Positions 46,045-58,566 of a stretch of 64,000 bases of DNA are shown piece after piece. The position numbers and the translations under genes are program-made. The notes beneath the pieces are model-generated. The model saw nothing but the letters and a program-made list of their open reading frames with translations, ran no database searches and was not told the origin of the DNA. The stretch's first letter is position 1. Every line of letters begins with the position of its first letter. The stretch lies in the NCBI GenBank assembly GCA_023653785.1, contig JAMKCH010012727.1, positions 1 to 64,000 on the forward strand, in the 5' to 3' direction. This DNA is from Ophioderma brevispina (taxonomy: Eukaryota; Echinodermata; Ophiuroidea; Amphilepidida; Ophiodermatidae).

Positions 46045-48032
46045 TTACAGCTATAATGCCAAGATATGCCCTAAACAAAACTATGAATTTAATACACGAA
46101 AAAGGCAAATGTTTATACGCAGTAAACAATAGAAGAAATATAAAATGTGAGTTTTTCTTATTTCACTTGTTACATTTGGATATGAAATTATTCTTCAGTG
46201 CCATTTTCTCCTCTTGCTTACTGTATAATTTTAACATACTATTAAAGCCAGAACTGAGCGTAATGTTACTTCACCTGGAGTTATAAATAAAATATTTTGC
46301 AGGAAGAATAACAAAATTAAGTATGATTATCGGGGATGCCTAAGGTAACGACCTTCATATTAAAATTAATCTTGTTATTTAGAATCTAATGGTGTGCCAA
46401 AAATGCGCAGCAAAAGCACATTCTTAAAAGATGGGGAATATTTTCGATTTGTTTAATTAAAAATACATAAATTAACTATAATATAACACCAGTTGATCCA
46501 GCAATTCTCAGCAAGATATCTTTCAAACGTTACAATTGAAAGTATCGGCAAACGGTACTTTTTTCACTCAAGTCACTCTCGGTGATTCACTAACTCGGAA
46601 AATCTTCTTTAGAATTCATCAACAACTATTTTTGGCACGGGGCTTCGTTTTCTTCCTTACAAATTTATTATATGAACAAAGTATATTATGGTATTATTTT
46701 GCACCTATTACTAGTATTACTTCGGCCTTTTACGAGAGCAAGTTTTATTGTATTCCTATATACCACAAGACAATCCGATGTGTTCATTTCACCCGCATTA
46801 TTTATATAATATTGAATGGCTTTGTATCATACAAGAATATATTGCGCCAGTTAGAAAAAAAAATTGTACGAGTCGAAGACGAGTACAATATTTTTCTAGC
46901 GAGTACAATTTATTCTTGTATCATACGAAAAAAACATTCAATATTATAATTAGTATTTAAATAACAGCTGACTCAAACCAAACCATGTCTTGTAGTCCAT
47001 CTGAGGAGTCTTGATCAAACACCATTTGCATGCGTGAAGTTAGTATCCTTGGATGTCAATTACCAATCATTCTTCAAAAGCTCGTTAAATTCATCATCGT
47101 TTTGTTATACTCGCGATGAACACTCGGTATCGGGGAATTTTCGATATCGATAGCCAATCTAAAAAAAATATTGTAGCGCATCTGGGGACAAAACTGTACA
47201 ATACAAAGTTTTGTTTGTGCCACTCGGAAGCCTGATATAAATAATAATGATTGATACCGTAGCTTCCGCACAGAGAAATTGGAACCAAATATTTTGAATT
47301 ATATTTGTGCAATTTTCGTGGCCGGGCTTGACCATTTTGGATGTTCCTGTAATTTAGTATTGATGGAATGTGGAAGGAAGTGATGAACATTTTGTAAACT
47401 GTCAAAGCTGTCCGTTTCCTATAGCATACATAATTTACGGCAGGACTTTAGCCCAACTTTGTATCCCAAACTGTACCATTTGATTTATTTTACAAATTAC
47501 AGTTTTTATATCAACTATCGCCGATTTTAGCAAGCCACTATAGACAGTTATAGTATCCCCTATTTTGTAATTAAAATTATTATTGTATTTTATTTCTCTA
47601 TTTACTCGAGAAATGATCTCTCACGGGAAAAGTACTTTTTTTATTATAGAAGAAAAAAATGGAATTCCCCTAGTGCTATATTGAGACCAGTCCAGATATT
47701 GTTTACAAGTCAGAGATTGAGCTAAACGTACACTGTACAAATATGGAGTACACACAAAGGGATGCTCGGTAACAAAAGGCGTAAAATCTTACTCGAAATG
47801 AGTAAATTTCACTCCATTTTGAGTGGTAAAATTGTAAATTTCACTCCGTTGAGGAATTTAACTGCCATTTAGAGTAAGATTGTACTCTGATTACAGACTT
47901 TCCCCTTTTTATCCATATTTTTTCAGGTGTAATATGAAATGGCATGGATTTTCACTTGCTATATGTTGCAAAACAGATTGCAAAATGGGTAGTTTCCCAT
48001 GATGTCATCAATGTAAGATGATGCAATGCATA

Positions 48033-48830
48033 TGATGTCATTTGTGTGTGATCCAGTTGGTCAGTATTATGCTATGTTTATGCATGATGATGTTGTAATA
48101 GTTATTATTAGAGATTAGGGAAACTTAACTTCAGAAAAACACAAATACAGATTGATAATAGAGAACTTGGCCAGTAGTTAAATTGCCAGTTGTTTGGTTG
48201 CGGATCTCCAGTATGGTAGATCAGTGCAGAACATACTATCAGGATCAATTGATAGATACCACAGGAGCTGCATGTGCAAGCTTTTTCTCTGCTGTCATCT
48301 TTGGGGCAAAACAAGATTAAGGTTTTGGAATAAAAAGGGATTCCAGTTTGTGGTCCTAAGGTGGACTTAAGGTGGAAATACATTGGATTATTGTACTATG
48401 GAATATTTGTGTCGTCGAGGAACAACACCGTCGTCTTGAACTGCTGAACAAAGTTATCTTCACTGCTCCGAAAAAGGAACTTTTATTTGAAGAAGATTCT
48501 CATGAATTATATTTCCTGTGGATTCTTATGACTTTGCATCCTGTCATTTTGGAGTCTTCACTCTGGGGACACATCATCGTTGAACTGCAATGCTTCCTTT
48601 AATTCTGTGAACATTATGTATATCAGCTATAGGGACATTGAGTGTCTCATTATTGAATTGTACTTGTCTTTTGGACATTCCAAATTCTTGAACTTGAACT
48701 ATTAATTTGAGAAAATCATATTAACTCAGTTGGTTATTATAATAAAATTCCAGATCATTTGTGCACATGCTCATTATATTTGTGTTTAAAGTGTTTCTGA
48801 CTTTGGAGCCACGATAACGTCGTACAGACA
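48033..48830 (+). mobile_element. LTR-like dispersed repeat, copy 2
   Basis: Related to 177-993 along its length. It lies inside a stretch (about 47550-48885) absent from unit 1 of the duplication, which reads directly from the TTAGACATATT region near 37085 to TTGGTTACAAC near 37108. It is therefore an insertion in unit 2, possibly larger than the LTR-like part. Starts TGATGTCATT and ends CGTACAGACA. No coding region. Confidence 0.5.
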
Positions 48831-49189
48831 TTATAGTAGTCCATCAGGCAATTCCTAGTCATTTAGTTATTTAAAAGATAGGGTTACAACTTAAAATCCA
48901 ACAAAAATATAACTTGCCTTACACTTTGTTCAATAGCGGCCATCAAGTTATCTGTGTTGCTTCACCAGTTTTGTGTTGATCGCGCTTTGACCCTTCAAAA
49001 CTATTTTCTCTTTATATGGGGGGGGGGCGTTGATCCTGTGAAAATATTCTTTCATGTGCACGATAATTTCATAGCCATTCATCCTTTCTGGAGGCTAAAA
49101 TGATTTGACATAAATGTATTGACTGAGAGCTATTGTATTGTAAACATCACAGCAAAATATTACCGCAGAGGAAATTATTGATTATGAAT

Positions 49190-49356
49190 AGAACTTCAGC
49201 TGGATAGCCGCAATGAATGTATCCGCAAAGAAAATGAGAGCAATACCATCTGCCTACAACTATTCAAATGCCTTGAAACTATCTGGGAAACAATTTGGAT
49301 GTTTAAATGGTGAATGGGGCAGTGCGCATCACAATGGGCGCGACGGTGAGTGTTTA
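49190..49356 (+). other. Highly conserved island in block Z, unit 2
   Basis: Paralogue of 37427-37525. In this copy a second frame also stays open through GKQFGCLNGEWGS up to a donor-like GACGGTGAGTG at about 49339-49349. The other copy carries a shift and stop in that frame, so I cannot choose a frame. Confidence 0.3.
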
Positions 49357-50619
49357 GTGCCATATCTTCTTAAATACCAATGCAGAACCTGTAACGTATT
49401 ATTTTTTTCAAGCCATCTATAAAATACAGATATTATTTCTTGGCTTAAATTGAGATTTATATAGCTTCAAATTGAAAAAAATATGAGAACCCTTCGAGAG
49501 AGCTTGGCTCACAGGATATTAAAAACAAAATCCTTAATTTAAAAATTCTGTATTTAGAGTAAATGAACACAAATGCCGAAATGTTGACCGTTTTTTCTTT
49601 TTCAAAAATTAATTCAAACGCTAGTTTTTTACCAAAATTCCTAGCTACCTATATTTAAGACAGATACACAAAAAACATTCCAAATCATTGTTTCTTGCGC
49701 ACTTACCCCTTAACAGCAAGGTTGGTGTGTATTGAAGATTCAGGGAAATTCGTGTGAATCGCTAGAGCGGGAAGCTGAGGGGAGGCGAAAATCCAACTCG
49801 GAGACTTAAAATGTCCTACTTCAACATTCGTACCAAAGTTGTTATTTATTTGTTTACGTGTATGTGCTTACCTTTGGGAGTGCATTTTGTTTGTTGGTAT
49901 AGAGATGGATCATTGTGAAACCGTTTTTTAATACATCGATGGGTTCAAATTAAAATAGGTAGGTATGTAGAAGATAGGGTCACGCGTACGTATACGAGCA
50001 CCTAAAATGTTTTAAATGTTTTTATTTATTTGCCAGAGCCTTTAGGTTTATTTGTCTCAGGATAAAAGTGGGCAGGAAAATTACAAGAAAAAAACATGTA
50101 TAGTATTAATATCGATGTATTTTGCGCAGAAATTCACAGAAACTTATAACTATAGTGTGGTCATTTGTCATTGTCCTGAGGAAACAGTCCGTACCCTATA
50201 GTAGCACGTACCTAACGTTCATTGTAATATTGCTGCACCGCCACATATCTGTATTATGTTAGTGCATGCGTCACCTAATGTTCAGATGTTTTTCTATCTA
50301 TCTCGTCAGTTTTCCTTTAGGACTATTGCCGGAACCTGTATTTTAAAACCCGCAGTCCGATTCGGTGCACCCTTGGCTCTTCTACCTAGACAGAGAATTA
50401 ATGATCTGGTCGGTATTTGTCTATAAATCTTCGCGGTTCCTTTATGAGCCTCTCCCTGAGCAGCACTTGTTAATAAGCTAAAAAATAAACTTTAACGTTT
50501 TTTATCTTACACTTTATAATTTACCTTGTATACTTGAAAAGGGATGTAGTAAAGAGAGATTGATGGATGATACGTATGAGAATAACACATGTGAAACTAT
50601 ATAGTTAAATGCGTTTTTA

Positions 50620-51900
50620 TAAAGTATGAGCTAGATACATTTCAGATGATTCTATTCAAAAATTTATCAAGGTAATGCCTGTAGGGAGTCGGGACCTATT
50701 TTAAGGCTAACTCAGAGATATCTCGAGATTGAGCCCTCAATTTTCTACCCAATCGTGTTTTTTCTTGCATATACATAATCTTTGTCCACATACTAACCAC
50801 TGTGTGAAATAGCTAAACTCAAGTCGATGTCCTTCATATAGAAAATCCCAACTTTCTAACAAATTTCTGGATCCGGAATTTTCGTTTTACACAGTATCCT
50901 ATGGTACAGTTGTACTATACATAAATGTTCAAACGAAAAAATTCGATTTATCTCAACTTCAGAAATGAACATTTTAGGTGACTATCTTTAGTTATTTTTA
51001 GTTATACACAAAAATTTTATACTTCAAAATCTCTGAGTTAGCCTTTAAGGTAGGATCATCGGACAAAATGGTGTTACAAACAAATAACTATTAAATCAAA
51101 TCTGCTAAATTGATTTAGTCCAATCTTGAATATCATAAGAATTGAACTTTTCTTTCCACATATTTTGTACCAGAAGGTACAATTTGCGCTAGTGTTTTAT
51201 TTATTTTTTGAAAATTCCTTAATTTTTGCACTAATAATTTTTCCCTTTTAAGCTAAAACTCCAGGGATGTGTGTATAAACAAAGTACCTGAAATCTCACG
51301 TTGGCTTTTTACATCAAGTGTTAATTCTTTAGAAAAATTATTTTAGGGAAAATAATTTAGGGAAAATTAAAAACACCTGTTATTTCAAATAGAAATACTC
51401 AATCTGCAAAATCTAAAGTTAGAATTTTCTAAATTTGATTTCCTTTCATATGACACCTTATCCATCACCAAGGGAGTTGTAGTTCCTTCTAAGAAAAATT
51501 ATGAAAAGAGGATACTTCAGTATTTCTAGAAGTACTCATGCAAAAAAAAGGTGTTGTTGCAACCACCTGTCCTTTGTTTTGATGAGACCCATTAAAATTA
51601 AAAATTGCATGGATATTTGATATTTCTCTAGCCATAAAAACAAACACCAATTTCATAGCTCATCAATTACTTGAGAAACAAATGCAATACAATGTGTAGT
51701 TTTTCACAAAATTGCCCCATTTTGGTCCATTTCCTATACTGCCAAAAATCAATCCCTGTCTATTGGAATTTGAAAACGCATTGGGTGACGTATCTCCAAA
51801 ACGCCTTTTTTTGAAAAAAATATAATTTGGGACGCATGTTTCTTTTACCAATACCAACATTCCATGATAATTTCAACAAGATCTGGGCACGAAGCCGTAG
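50620..51900. other. Unmatched interval in unit 2
   Basis: No counterpart seen in unit 1, so this is probably an insertion or a unit-1 deletion. Sequence is AT-rich, with repeated CTAAC/AGATATCTC-type phrases near both 50710 and 51030 (AACTCAGAGATATCTCGAG and AAATCTCTGAGTTAGC, in inverted orientation), hinting at a foldback or TIR element between about 50705 and 51045. Confidence 0.35.
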
Positions 51901-52331
51901 CCGATGATCCAACCTTAAGCAAGTTTAGCACCGAAATAAAAACACGCTCCTACATGAGACAGGACTACAGTGATCCTAATCACATTTTTGGTATGTTTCT
52001 GTGCGCGCTCTCGCGAATGTGTGTGTTTGTGTGTTTCTGTTTATGATAGCATACATTTTTAAAACACCGTGCATATATTCATTTGGAAGACTTTAAAATG
52101 GGTATTTTTGGATATTAACCTACTTTGAGAATGATGGTGATCATACACTGTTGTGCATTTAAGCCGACGGATATATGAGATTAAATGACATTAACTAAAA
52201 AAATTAAAACGTCTGATTTGTGCTGGCACTAAAATGTACAATTATTGCTATTTAGATTTACATTAAGACCGATACCAGTTAATAATACCAGAATTATCTT
52301 AATGTTGATGATATAAGTTTACAAATATATC

Positions 52332-52590
52332 CATAAGGAAGCTCCTACTTACCTCACTAATCTTATCTGTTTGGATAGTGATAGTATTTTAGGCAGTTAT
52401 AGGCAAAGACTACTCTCGGCCTCTGATGCTACCCGCTCTAAAAACAAAGCAGACGACAATTGCTTTACGATCGCAGCTCCCTTGCTTTTGAATGAGCTTC
52501 CTTCTAGAATCGAAGAGTCAAGAACAATGTCTTTGTTCAAGAACCGCCGCGCCAGAAAACTTTCAGGTATTATCATCTGTTGCTTTGTTG
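52332..52590 (+). pseudogene. C-terminal fragment of a CR1-like LINE reverse transcriptase
   Basis: Reads HKEAPTYLTNLI, then RQRLLSASDATRS, then FTIAAPLLLNELPSRIEES and MSLFKN, which follows the conserved tail of CR1/L2-type ORF2 (short peptide, basic stretch, AAP-LWN-LP-like motif, FK). It is 5'-truncated and lies in unit 2 only. Confidence 0.65.
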
Positions 52591-52594
52591 TCTC

Positions 52595-54370
52595 TGTAAC
52601 ACGTGATTAGGAGCAATGAAGCCCTTCCTTATAGTGTAATGTGTTTTTACATCGGCTCGGCTCTAAGTTTTCTTTACATAAGAAAGACGCATTCACAATT
52701 ATTATATCAAACGCCCTTATTATCTACTCAAACAAAAAGTGTAGATGATTTATCATTAGTGTATGCATTAGCAACTACTCTATCCCTGACGTCATTTTCG
52801 GAAAATGACTACCAACCTGACGATCACCGCAAAAAAGTGAGGTAGCTAAATCTAGGGTCAAGTTCCCCTTAAAAACGAGGCAGGGGTCCGATCCGAAAAG
52901 TACAAAAATGCAGTTAAAGGACGTTAGGGATATACTGGAGTCTTATGAGCGCTGTTCTTCTCTCAATGTTGGCTGTAAAATAAACAGAAAGTTTCCTCGA
53001 GCCTAAACTATAGAATTCCACATTGGGGAATTTATCAAGATAACATGCGATTTCTTATGTCTTAGGTGGATAAAGAGAGTGAAAAAATACACTGCCTTGA
53101 TTATACGTGTAAAAAGTTGGAGCTTTTTTTTAAATGCATTTCATATCTCAATCAGGTTTTCTTTCAATCCCAGGATATTTAACAAAACAAAGAGGAAGAA
53201 AAGAAAGGAAGGAAAAAAACCAAAACAGAAATGATCTATCAATACTAACGATATGACTCTTTAGAAAATCCAACGCCATGATAGCATTGAAGTGTGTTAC
53301 ATTGAAATTAGCTCAAGGGGACAAGATCAAAGTTTTCTTCAGATATTTTATTTAGAATACGAAGTTGACTTTCTGTTTATGATAGCATACATTTTTAACT
53401 TGGCAAATGTCAATGTAATTAATGTTGGTCGCATATTCAACTGACTTTGCGCTTATGCAGTTAATTTAACCAGAAGTTCGAGACAAAGTGAGTTTTCAAT
53501 TTTCGTATTGAATTATTGCTACATAGGATCAAGCCTGAAAGTGGGACGCCTCTCAATCTTATCTATCATTCGCGTCTGCCAATTGATGTGACAAAGGAGC
53601 AGGAGAAATGTATTTAAGTGCATAATGGAACTGAAGTGGAATACGCCTAAAGTTTGTGAACCACTCTGTCGTATCAAGACTCTGCATTTAATGCTTCGGA
53701 ATATAAAAGTAATGGAATTCCATTACACATAGGTAACAGGATATAAACTACAAAATCTCAATGTTTTTGTAACTTAGTAAAAGCAGGGACATTCTCAAAT
53801 CTATGAAACTCAATATAAACACTCCCAATAGGGAGCCGCTAAGCTTGAAGACAATTTTACATTCACAGATGTATCGTTTTACTTTGCGATTATACTACTG
53901 AACCTAAATCTAAATTCCCATAGCCAGTTCAATGCCTCCAAGGTTTAGCCCTGAACTCATTCCTATACCTGTAGCATCAGTGGTGGTTTGCTTTGCAATT
54001 CTAACCAATTAGCGTAATGCTGATTTACGTCGAATTACTCTTATTAATTGATACCAACCTGCCATTCAATAGTTGCAATGGCACTTTATGAGTCATATGT
54101 TTTAACTGTGTAAAGCGGGCGGGATATCTACTTTAAATAATACAGTGAAGTGTGGTAAAAACACACTGCTAATACACAAGCGAGAAGAACATTGGTGTCA
54201 ATATCATCACTGCCAAGAAAGGGAAAACGGAAAATAAAATGAAAAAGAAGGTAGAAAGTGATGGACGAAACAGTGAAAAAATTAAATGATGCCAAAGGAA
54301 AGCCATTCCATTAATATATTTGCCCAATTCTGCGGATAGGATTTGCCCCAAACCATTTATTGCATTGGCT
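52595..54370 (+). repeat. Segmental duplication, block C, unit 2
   Basis: Second copy of 43370-44870, with a MITE inserted at 52784-52929 and further small indels. Confidence 0.8.
52784..52929. mobile_element. MITE of the AACGTCC family, copy 3
   Basis: Starts CCCTGACGTC and ends GGACGTTAGGG, the clearest TIR pair of the three copies. Flanks CTCTAT and ATATACT suggest a TAT or TA duplication. The equivalent point in unit 1 (near 43530) is uninterrupted. Confidence 0.8.
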
Positions 54371-54439
54371 TCTTAACACCATCATGTACAATAAGCCAAA
54401 CAATTTAACAACAACCAAATACTACGAATTTCAAGACAT

Positions 54440-55345
54440 TAACATAAGACTTTTTATTGGTTTCTCCAATCCTGCAAGCCAATGCTAAGACAACAAAGCC
54501 ATGGTCATATCCACTAGGCACAATCCATACCCAAACCTACACACAAACTTTTATTCTAAACAACCAGGCCCATTGACCCAAAGTTAGTGACGTAGTCACC
54601 TTCCTTGGGATCCATATACCAGCAAACTTACCTGGAATGACATATAGATGCCATCTGCAAACAGGCTCAGAAGATACATTGGCTGATCCATGAAAATTTC
54701 CATCTTGCTCTAAAAAAATCTTCGTCGCACCCCCCTGTCCATTTCCTTGGTTGTCCCAATCTGAATACAGCAGAACAGCCTGGCACCCAACCTTAATAAG
54801 ATCCTTATCCATTGGTTTGGAATCTGTTCAGAGATTTGCAGTCGGACCAGTTTGCAGTATTGAGAATTTGAAACATGATGACCTCCTTTTCAAAAACTTC
54901 CATGCCGTCTCTTGAGGCTCCGGCCCGTGACTTTTTTGCGGGTCTTTCCTCTGACTCCCAATGTTTTTACTCCTCACTCTCGTGCACCTCCAGATTGTAA
55001 TCATTCTCGTGCCCTCTGTCCACCATTCAGTCGCCTCTTTGTCGGAGAAAGAAGTTTCTTCTACAATGGCCCAAGTTGGGGAATGGACATGATTCTGCAC
55101 GGAACCATGGGTGTGACTGTGCCTCTTTCCGGCTTTTCAAGAGCTGTAGACCAATCAGGTTTAAATGTGTTATTATTCTGTTTTTTTTTGGTCTTTTTAC
55201 ACTTTTTTCTTCATTTTAGTTCCCTGTATTTAATTTGTCTGTTAAAGGGATTCCTTAATTTAGTTGCTTTAGTCACACTATTGGGCTCTTGATGTGTGTG
55301 TGCCAATGTTAATACAAATAAATAAATAAATTAAATAATGTGACA
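54440..55345 (+). pseudogene. 3' fragment of a Jockey/CR1-group LINE with A-rich tail
   Basis: Across frames it reads KAMVISTRHNPYP, then VTFLGIHIPANLTWN and AICKQAQK, then AWHPTLIRSLS, LESVQRFAVG and later GERSFFYNGPSWGM. This is the thumb and C-terminal order of a Jockey/CR1-like reverse transcriptase. It ends in an AAATA-repeat tail at about 55310-55335. It is 5'-truncated, frameshifted and follows block C in unit 2 only. Longer frames on the - strand (54537-54812, 54828-55100) are antisense shadows. Confidence 0.75.
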
Positions 55346-56571
55346 GGGTTGGAAACTTCAAGAAGAAGAAGAACCTATTTCTTCCCGGAAGATTGGAAGA
55401 AAATGAAAAGGGGTTTCTTCCGGAAAGAAGAAAAAAGAAAAGAAATTGAAGAAACTGGATGAATAAAGAAAAGTATTAGACCAACAAAGTAAATTTAAAC
55501 CATATTCACATGCTTTGCACTTTCAATCACCAAGGACTACTTAATTAATATAGACAACAGTCCAAATATTTTTTTCCAAAAATGAGTTTACAAGTTTATT
55601 AGCCATAGCCTTGCAAGTCTTAGTATTTGTTTGCATTTGTTTGTTTTGACAATAAAATTATATATTGATAATTGTAACTGGATTTCCGAATCTTTCCAGG
55701 TGCACTTATAAGTATTTAATTATCCACAATGTGGGCGTGGATCACAGCGATCAGCCTCATAAGCATAAGGTTGTGGGTTCGAGCCCACTGTCGCCAATTT
55801 GCTGTTGACACTTTGCAAGGCATTTACCTCTCTCCACCAAGGAGTATAAATGGGTAAGGCATTATGCTGGGAATTGACAAAACAGAGCGCTTGCGGGAGG
55901 AGCGGCGAAACCCCCACAGCAATATAACACATGTAGGCCTATATGAGGGAGTCTGGCCAAAAACGTCAAAGAGAGACAGATGGTCACTCCGCCTGCGGGC
56001 CGTTTACCATTTGCATTGCATTTTTTTGCATCACAATGGTAGTGCAAACAATCTGTCTGGCCAATTTGTTTAATTTTACAACAAAAAAACATCATAATGT
56101 AGTGACCATATTGTTCGTTAGTAGTAAAGGATTTGTATTGCTTTAAATGGAAAAAAACCATGGGTATTTTCAGGAGGGACTAACAATTGCTTAATGAAAA
56201 ATATAAATTGAAAGACGTCAAAGCTTTCAAGTAAGTGGTATGGCATATCATGCATTACCTGGTTCTCATAAAAAATGTCCATAAGACATTGTTGTTTGTA
56301 GTTTGTTATTATTAGACATTGCGGTCAATGGAGTTTAATGTGCTATAGCATGAGGGGGTTAGGGGTTCCCTAAATGGTTATTTTAAATTATTTCAGTGTA
56401 TTGCCAAATCATTAATATTATAAAACCAAGGAATAAAAGTCATTTGCACTAAAATAGGGAATTTTAAAAAGGACTTTTTGAGTTTCTTCCACTTTCACTG
56501 GAAGAAAGAAAACCTGTTTCTTCCAAGTCCGCGTATTTTTCCACCGTTGGAAGAAACTTGCGAACCTGGCA
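55345..56571. mobile_element. Possible hAT-like TIR element
   Basis: The left end CAGGGTTGGAAACTTC resembles the inverted right end, which reads CAGGTTCGCAAGTTTC on the other strand. Internal TTCTTCC-rich and GGAAGAA-rich motifs mirror each other. No convincing 8-bp duplication. A SINE lies inside. Confidence 0.35.
55727..55935 (+). mobile_element. tRNA-derived SINE
   Basis: Head with a B-box GGTTGTGGGTTCGAGCCCAC, a T-arm GTGGG/CCCAC and GGCG/CGCC acceptor remnants, then a body with GCAAGGCATTTACCTCTC and AAATGGGTAAGGC that resembles the body of the SINE at 40092-40403. The 3' limit is approximate. Confidence 0.65.
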
Positions 56572-56579
56572 ATATAAAT

Positions 56580-57960
56580 GGACAACGAGGGGGCGAGCGG
56601 CACATGATTCAAGTCTTTGCCTTTGGGCAGAAGGTCCGAGTTAGAACCTGATTTAGAACCATATCCGTTCTTCCAATGGTGGCAATCTGAAAATAGACGC
56701 TAGGCATATAAGCCATTGCACCTGATATAGTCCTGATTGATCAGGATAATGCCTGGCTGTCAAAGAATCAAGAACAATGGGCTGTCTTTAAACCCTAGCG
56801 TGCCATTTTGCGCCTAGTTGACAGGCTAAACCCCCTTAAATTACAGGTTATATGCCAATTATATATGCCTTAAACAATATATGAATTACTACATCAAAAG
56901 GGCGTTTATACCAGTAAACTATTCGAACAAAGGAAATCTACGCGTCCGTATGTTTGCCAAAAAATTGTAATTCAGGTTTTAAATGTTTACACCTTCGCTA
57001 ACTCACAATTAGTTTTGTCCAAAATCGACAGTTATTCATATTTTCTTCAAAAGTAACTAGCAAATTAAAGGATTAAACATCTCAAGTACAAAACTTAAAT
57101 AACAAAATATATAATGCCAATGTAAAGAATTTTTTTTTTTCTGTTGGGACTAAAGTACACTAAGACCGGTGTTTAACTTAAGAACCGGTGTGTGTGAAAG
57201 TAATCATGTCCGGCAGGTATCATAAGTCCGGGCTCCATAGACGACAACGGAAAAATTTCTCTCCTATTTTTATACAGAGTGATGAAACTAATTTGCGTGA
57301 AGAGTCAACTGATCCCCCGACCTTGCCCTAGTCCCATTGGTCCGGATGTGAGCCGAGGACTATATCTCCCTGCCACACCTGTCTAATTTGTGAATACAAG
57401 ACCCTAAAAAGTTACATCTGGATATGAACTTATTCAATCAGTGCCGTTCTTTCTCTTGCTTCATGTATTAATTTTAACATATTATTAAAGCCAGAACGGA
57501 GCTTAATGTTACACACCGGGGAGTTATAAAAGTAACTATTTTGCAGGAAGAATAACAACGTATGAGTATGGCTGCCTGAGGGTAAGCGGCCTTCAAGATT
57601 AATCTTGTTATTTAGAATTTTCAATTAAATGGCGTGCCAAAAATGCGCAGCAAAAGCATATTCCTATAAGATGGGGAATATTTTCGATTCATTCATTAAA
57701 AATACATCAATTAACTAATACCAGTTTGATCAAGCAATCAATTCTCAGCAAGATATCTTTCAAAGTTACAATTGAAAGTATCGGCAAACGGTAATTTTTA
57801 TCACTTGGAGGCACTATCGGTGATTCGTTAAATCAGAAGATCTTAAAATTCATCAAACATTATATTTTTGCACGGGACTTCATATTTTGAATAGCACCAA
57901 TGTTTCTTCCTTCTTAAAAATTTATTACATGGAAAAGTATATCATTGGATAATTTATACT
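56580..57960 (+). repeat. Segmental duplication, block Y, unit 2
   Basis: Paralogue of 45540-46900, without the TTAA-MITE. Additional sequence at about 56940-57440 is not matched in unit 1. Confidence 0.75.
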
Positions 57961-58219
57961 TAACATTCCTAAGATAAAGAAATATTTTCACGGTTTTAAG
58001 ATAATCACTGATAGACCTACAGCCTTCAAAACAATACGGGCTCATTTTCAACAAAATATATAATTCCTATACAATTTGCTCTCAAACGATAACAAAAATA
58101 ACAAAAACATATTGTTACAAAAAAATATATATCACAATACTCGATGTTGCATAATATGAACAAAAGACTATTTCCTGATTTTACTTTACTACTGGACGTA
58201 CTGTAATTTTAATCCACCA

Positions 58220-58500
58220 AAATGTTTGAGAATTAACTGATTACGTGAACATCATAGATTTATACTCATTGATACTATGTCCAAAAAGGTGATAGACTGG
58301 CAAACAGCGTAACGTACAGCCACAGTGAATCAACTCTGACGTGTATTTCATTGTGTTTTAACAATGCGAACTGCTAGATGTGCTGAATAAATCTACTCCG
58401 GAGTCGGTTTATTACAAATAAAAGGCGCTGATTTTGGACTTTTATCATTTCAGGTGAGGGCTAACACATGTAAAAGCACACAACGATGAAAGCCATTGAG
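58220..58500 (+). repeat. Segmental duplication, block X, unit 2
   Basis: Paralogue of 44980-45258. Here X follows Y, whereas in unit 1 X precedes Y, so a rearrangement accompanied or followed the duplication. Confidence 0.7.
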
Positions 58501-58513
58501 TTTTGAAAATTTG

Positions 58514-58516
<3 letters not shown>

Positions 58517-58562
<46 letters not shown>
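58517..58562. repeat. Poly(T) tract of about 46 nt
   Basis: Uninterrupted T run. It could be the reverse-strand poly(A) tail of a retrocopy lying to the right, but no canonical polyadenylation signal or recognisable gene sequence follows. It could equally be a simple repeat. Confidence 0.9.

Positions 58563-58566
<4 letters not shown>

Larger units (their letters stand above)
45540..46900 (+). repeat. Segmental duplication, block Y, unit 1
   Basis: Collinear with 56580-57960. Shared landmarks: TTGCAGGAAGAATAACAA, GTGCCAAAAATGCGCAGC, AGATGGGGAATATTTTCGAT, CTCAGCAAGATATCTTTC and AAAGTATCGGCAAACGGTA. Confidence 0.8.
46740..52220 (+). repeat. Segmental duplication, block Z, unit 2
   Basis: Second copy of 36030-39170, interrupted by an insertion at about 47550-48885 holding the LTR-like repeat and by unmatched DNA at about 50620-51900. 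Landmarks are given for unit 1. Confidence 0.8.

Noticed and set aside
54537..55100. - strand open frames of about 90 residues, one followed by a GTAAGT donor-like site
   Set aside because: The + strand of the same DNA reads as consecutive conserved motifs of a LINE reverse transcriptase, so these are antisense shadows.
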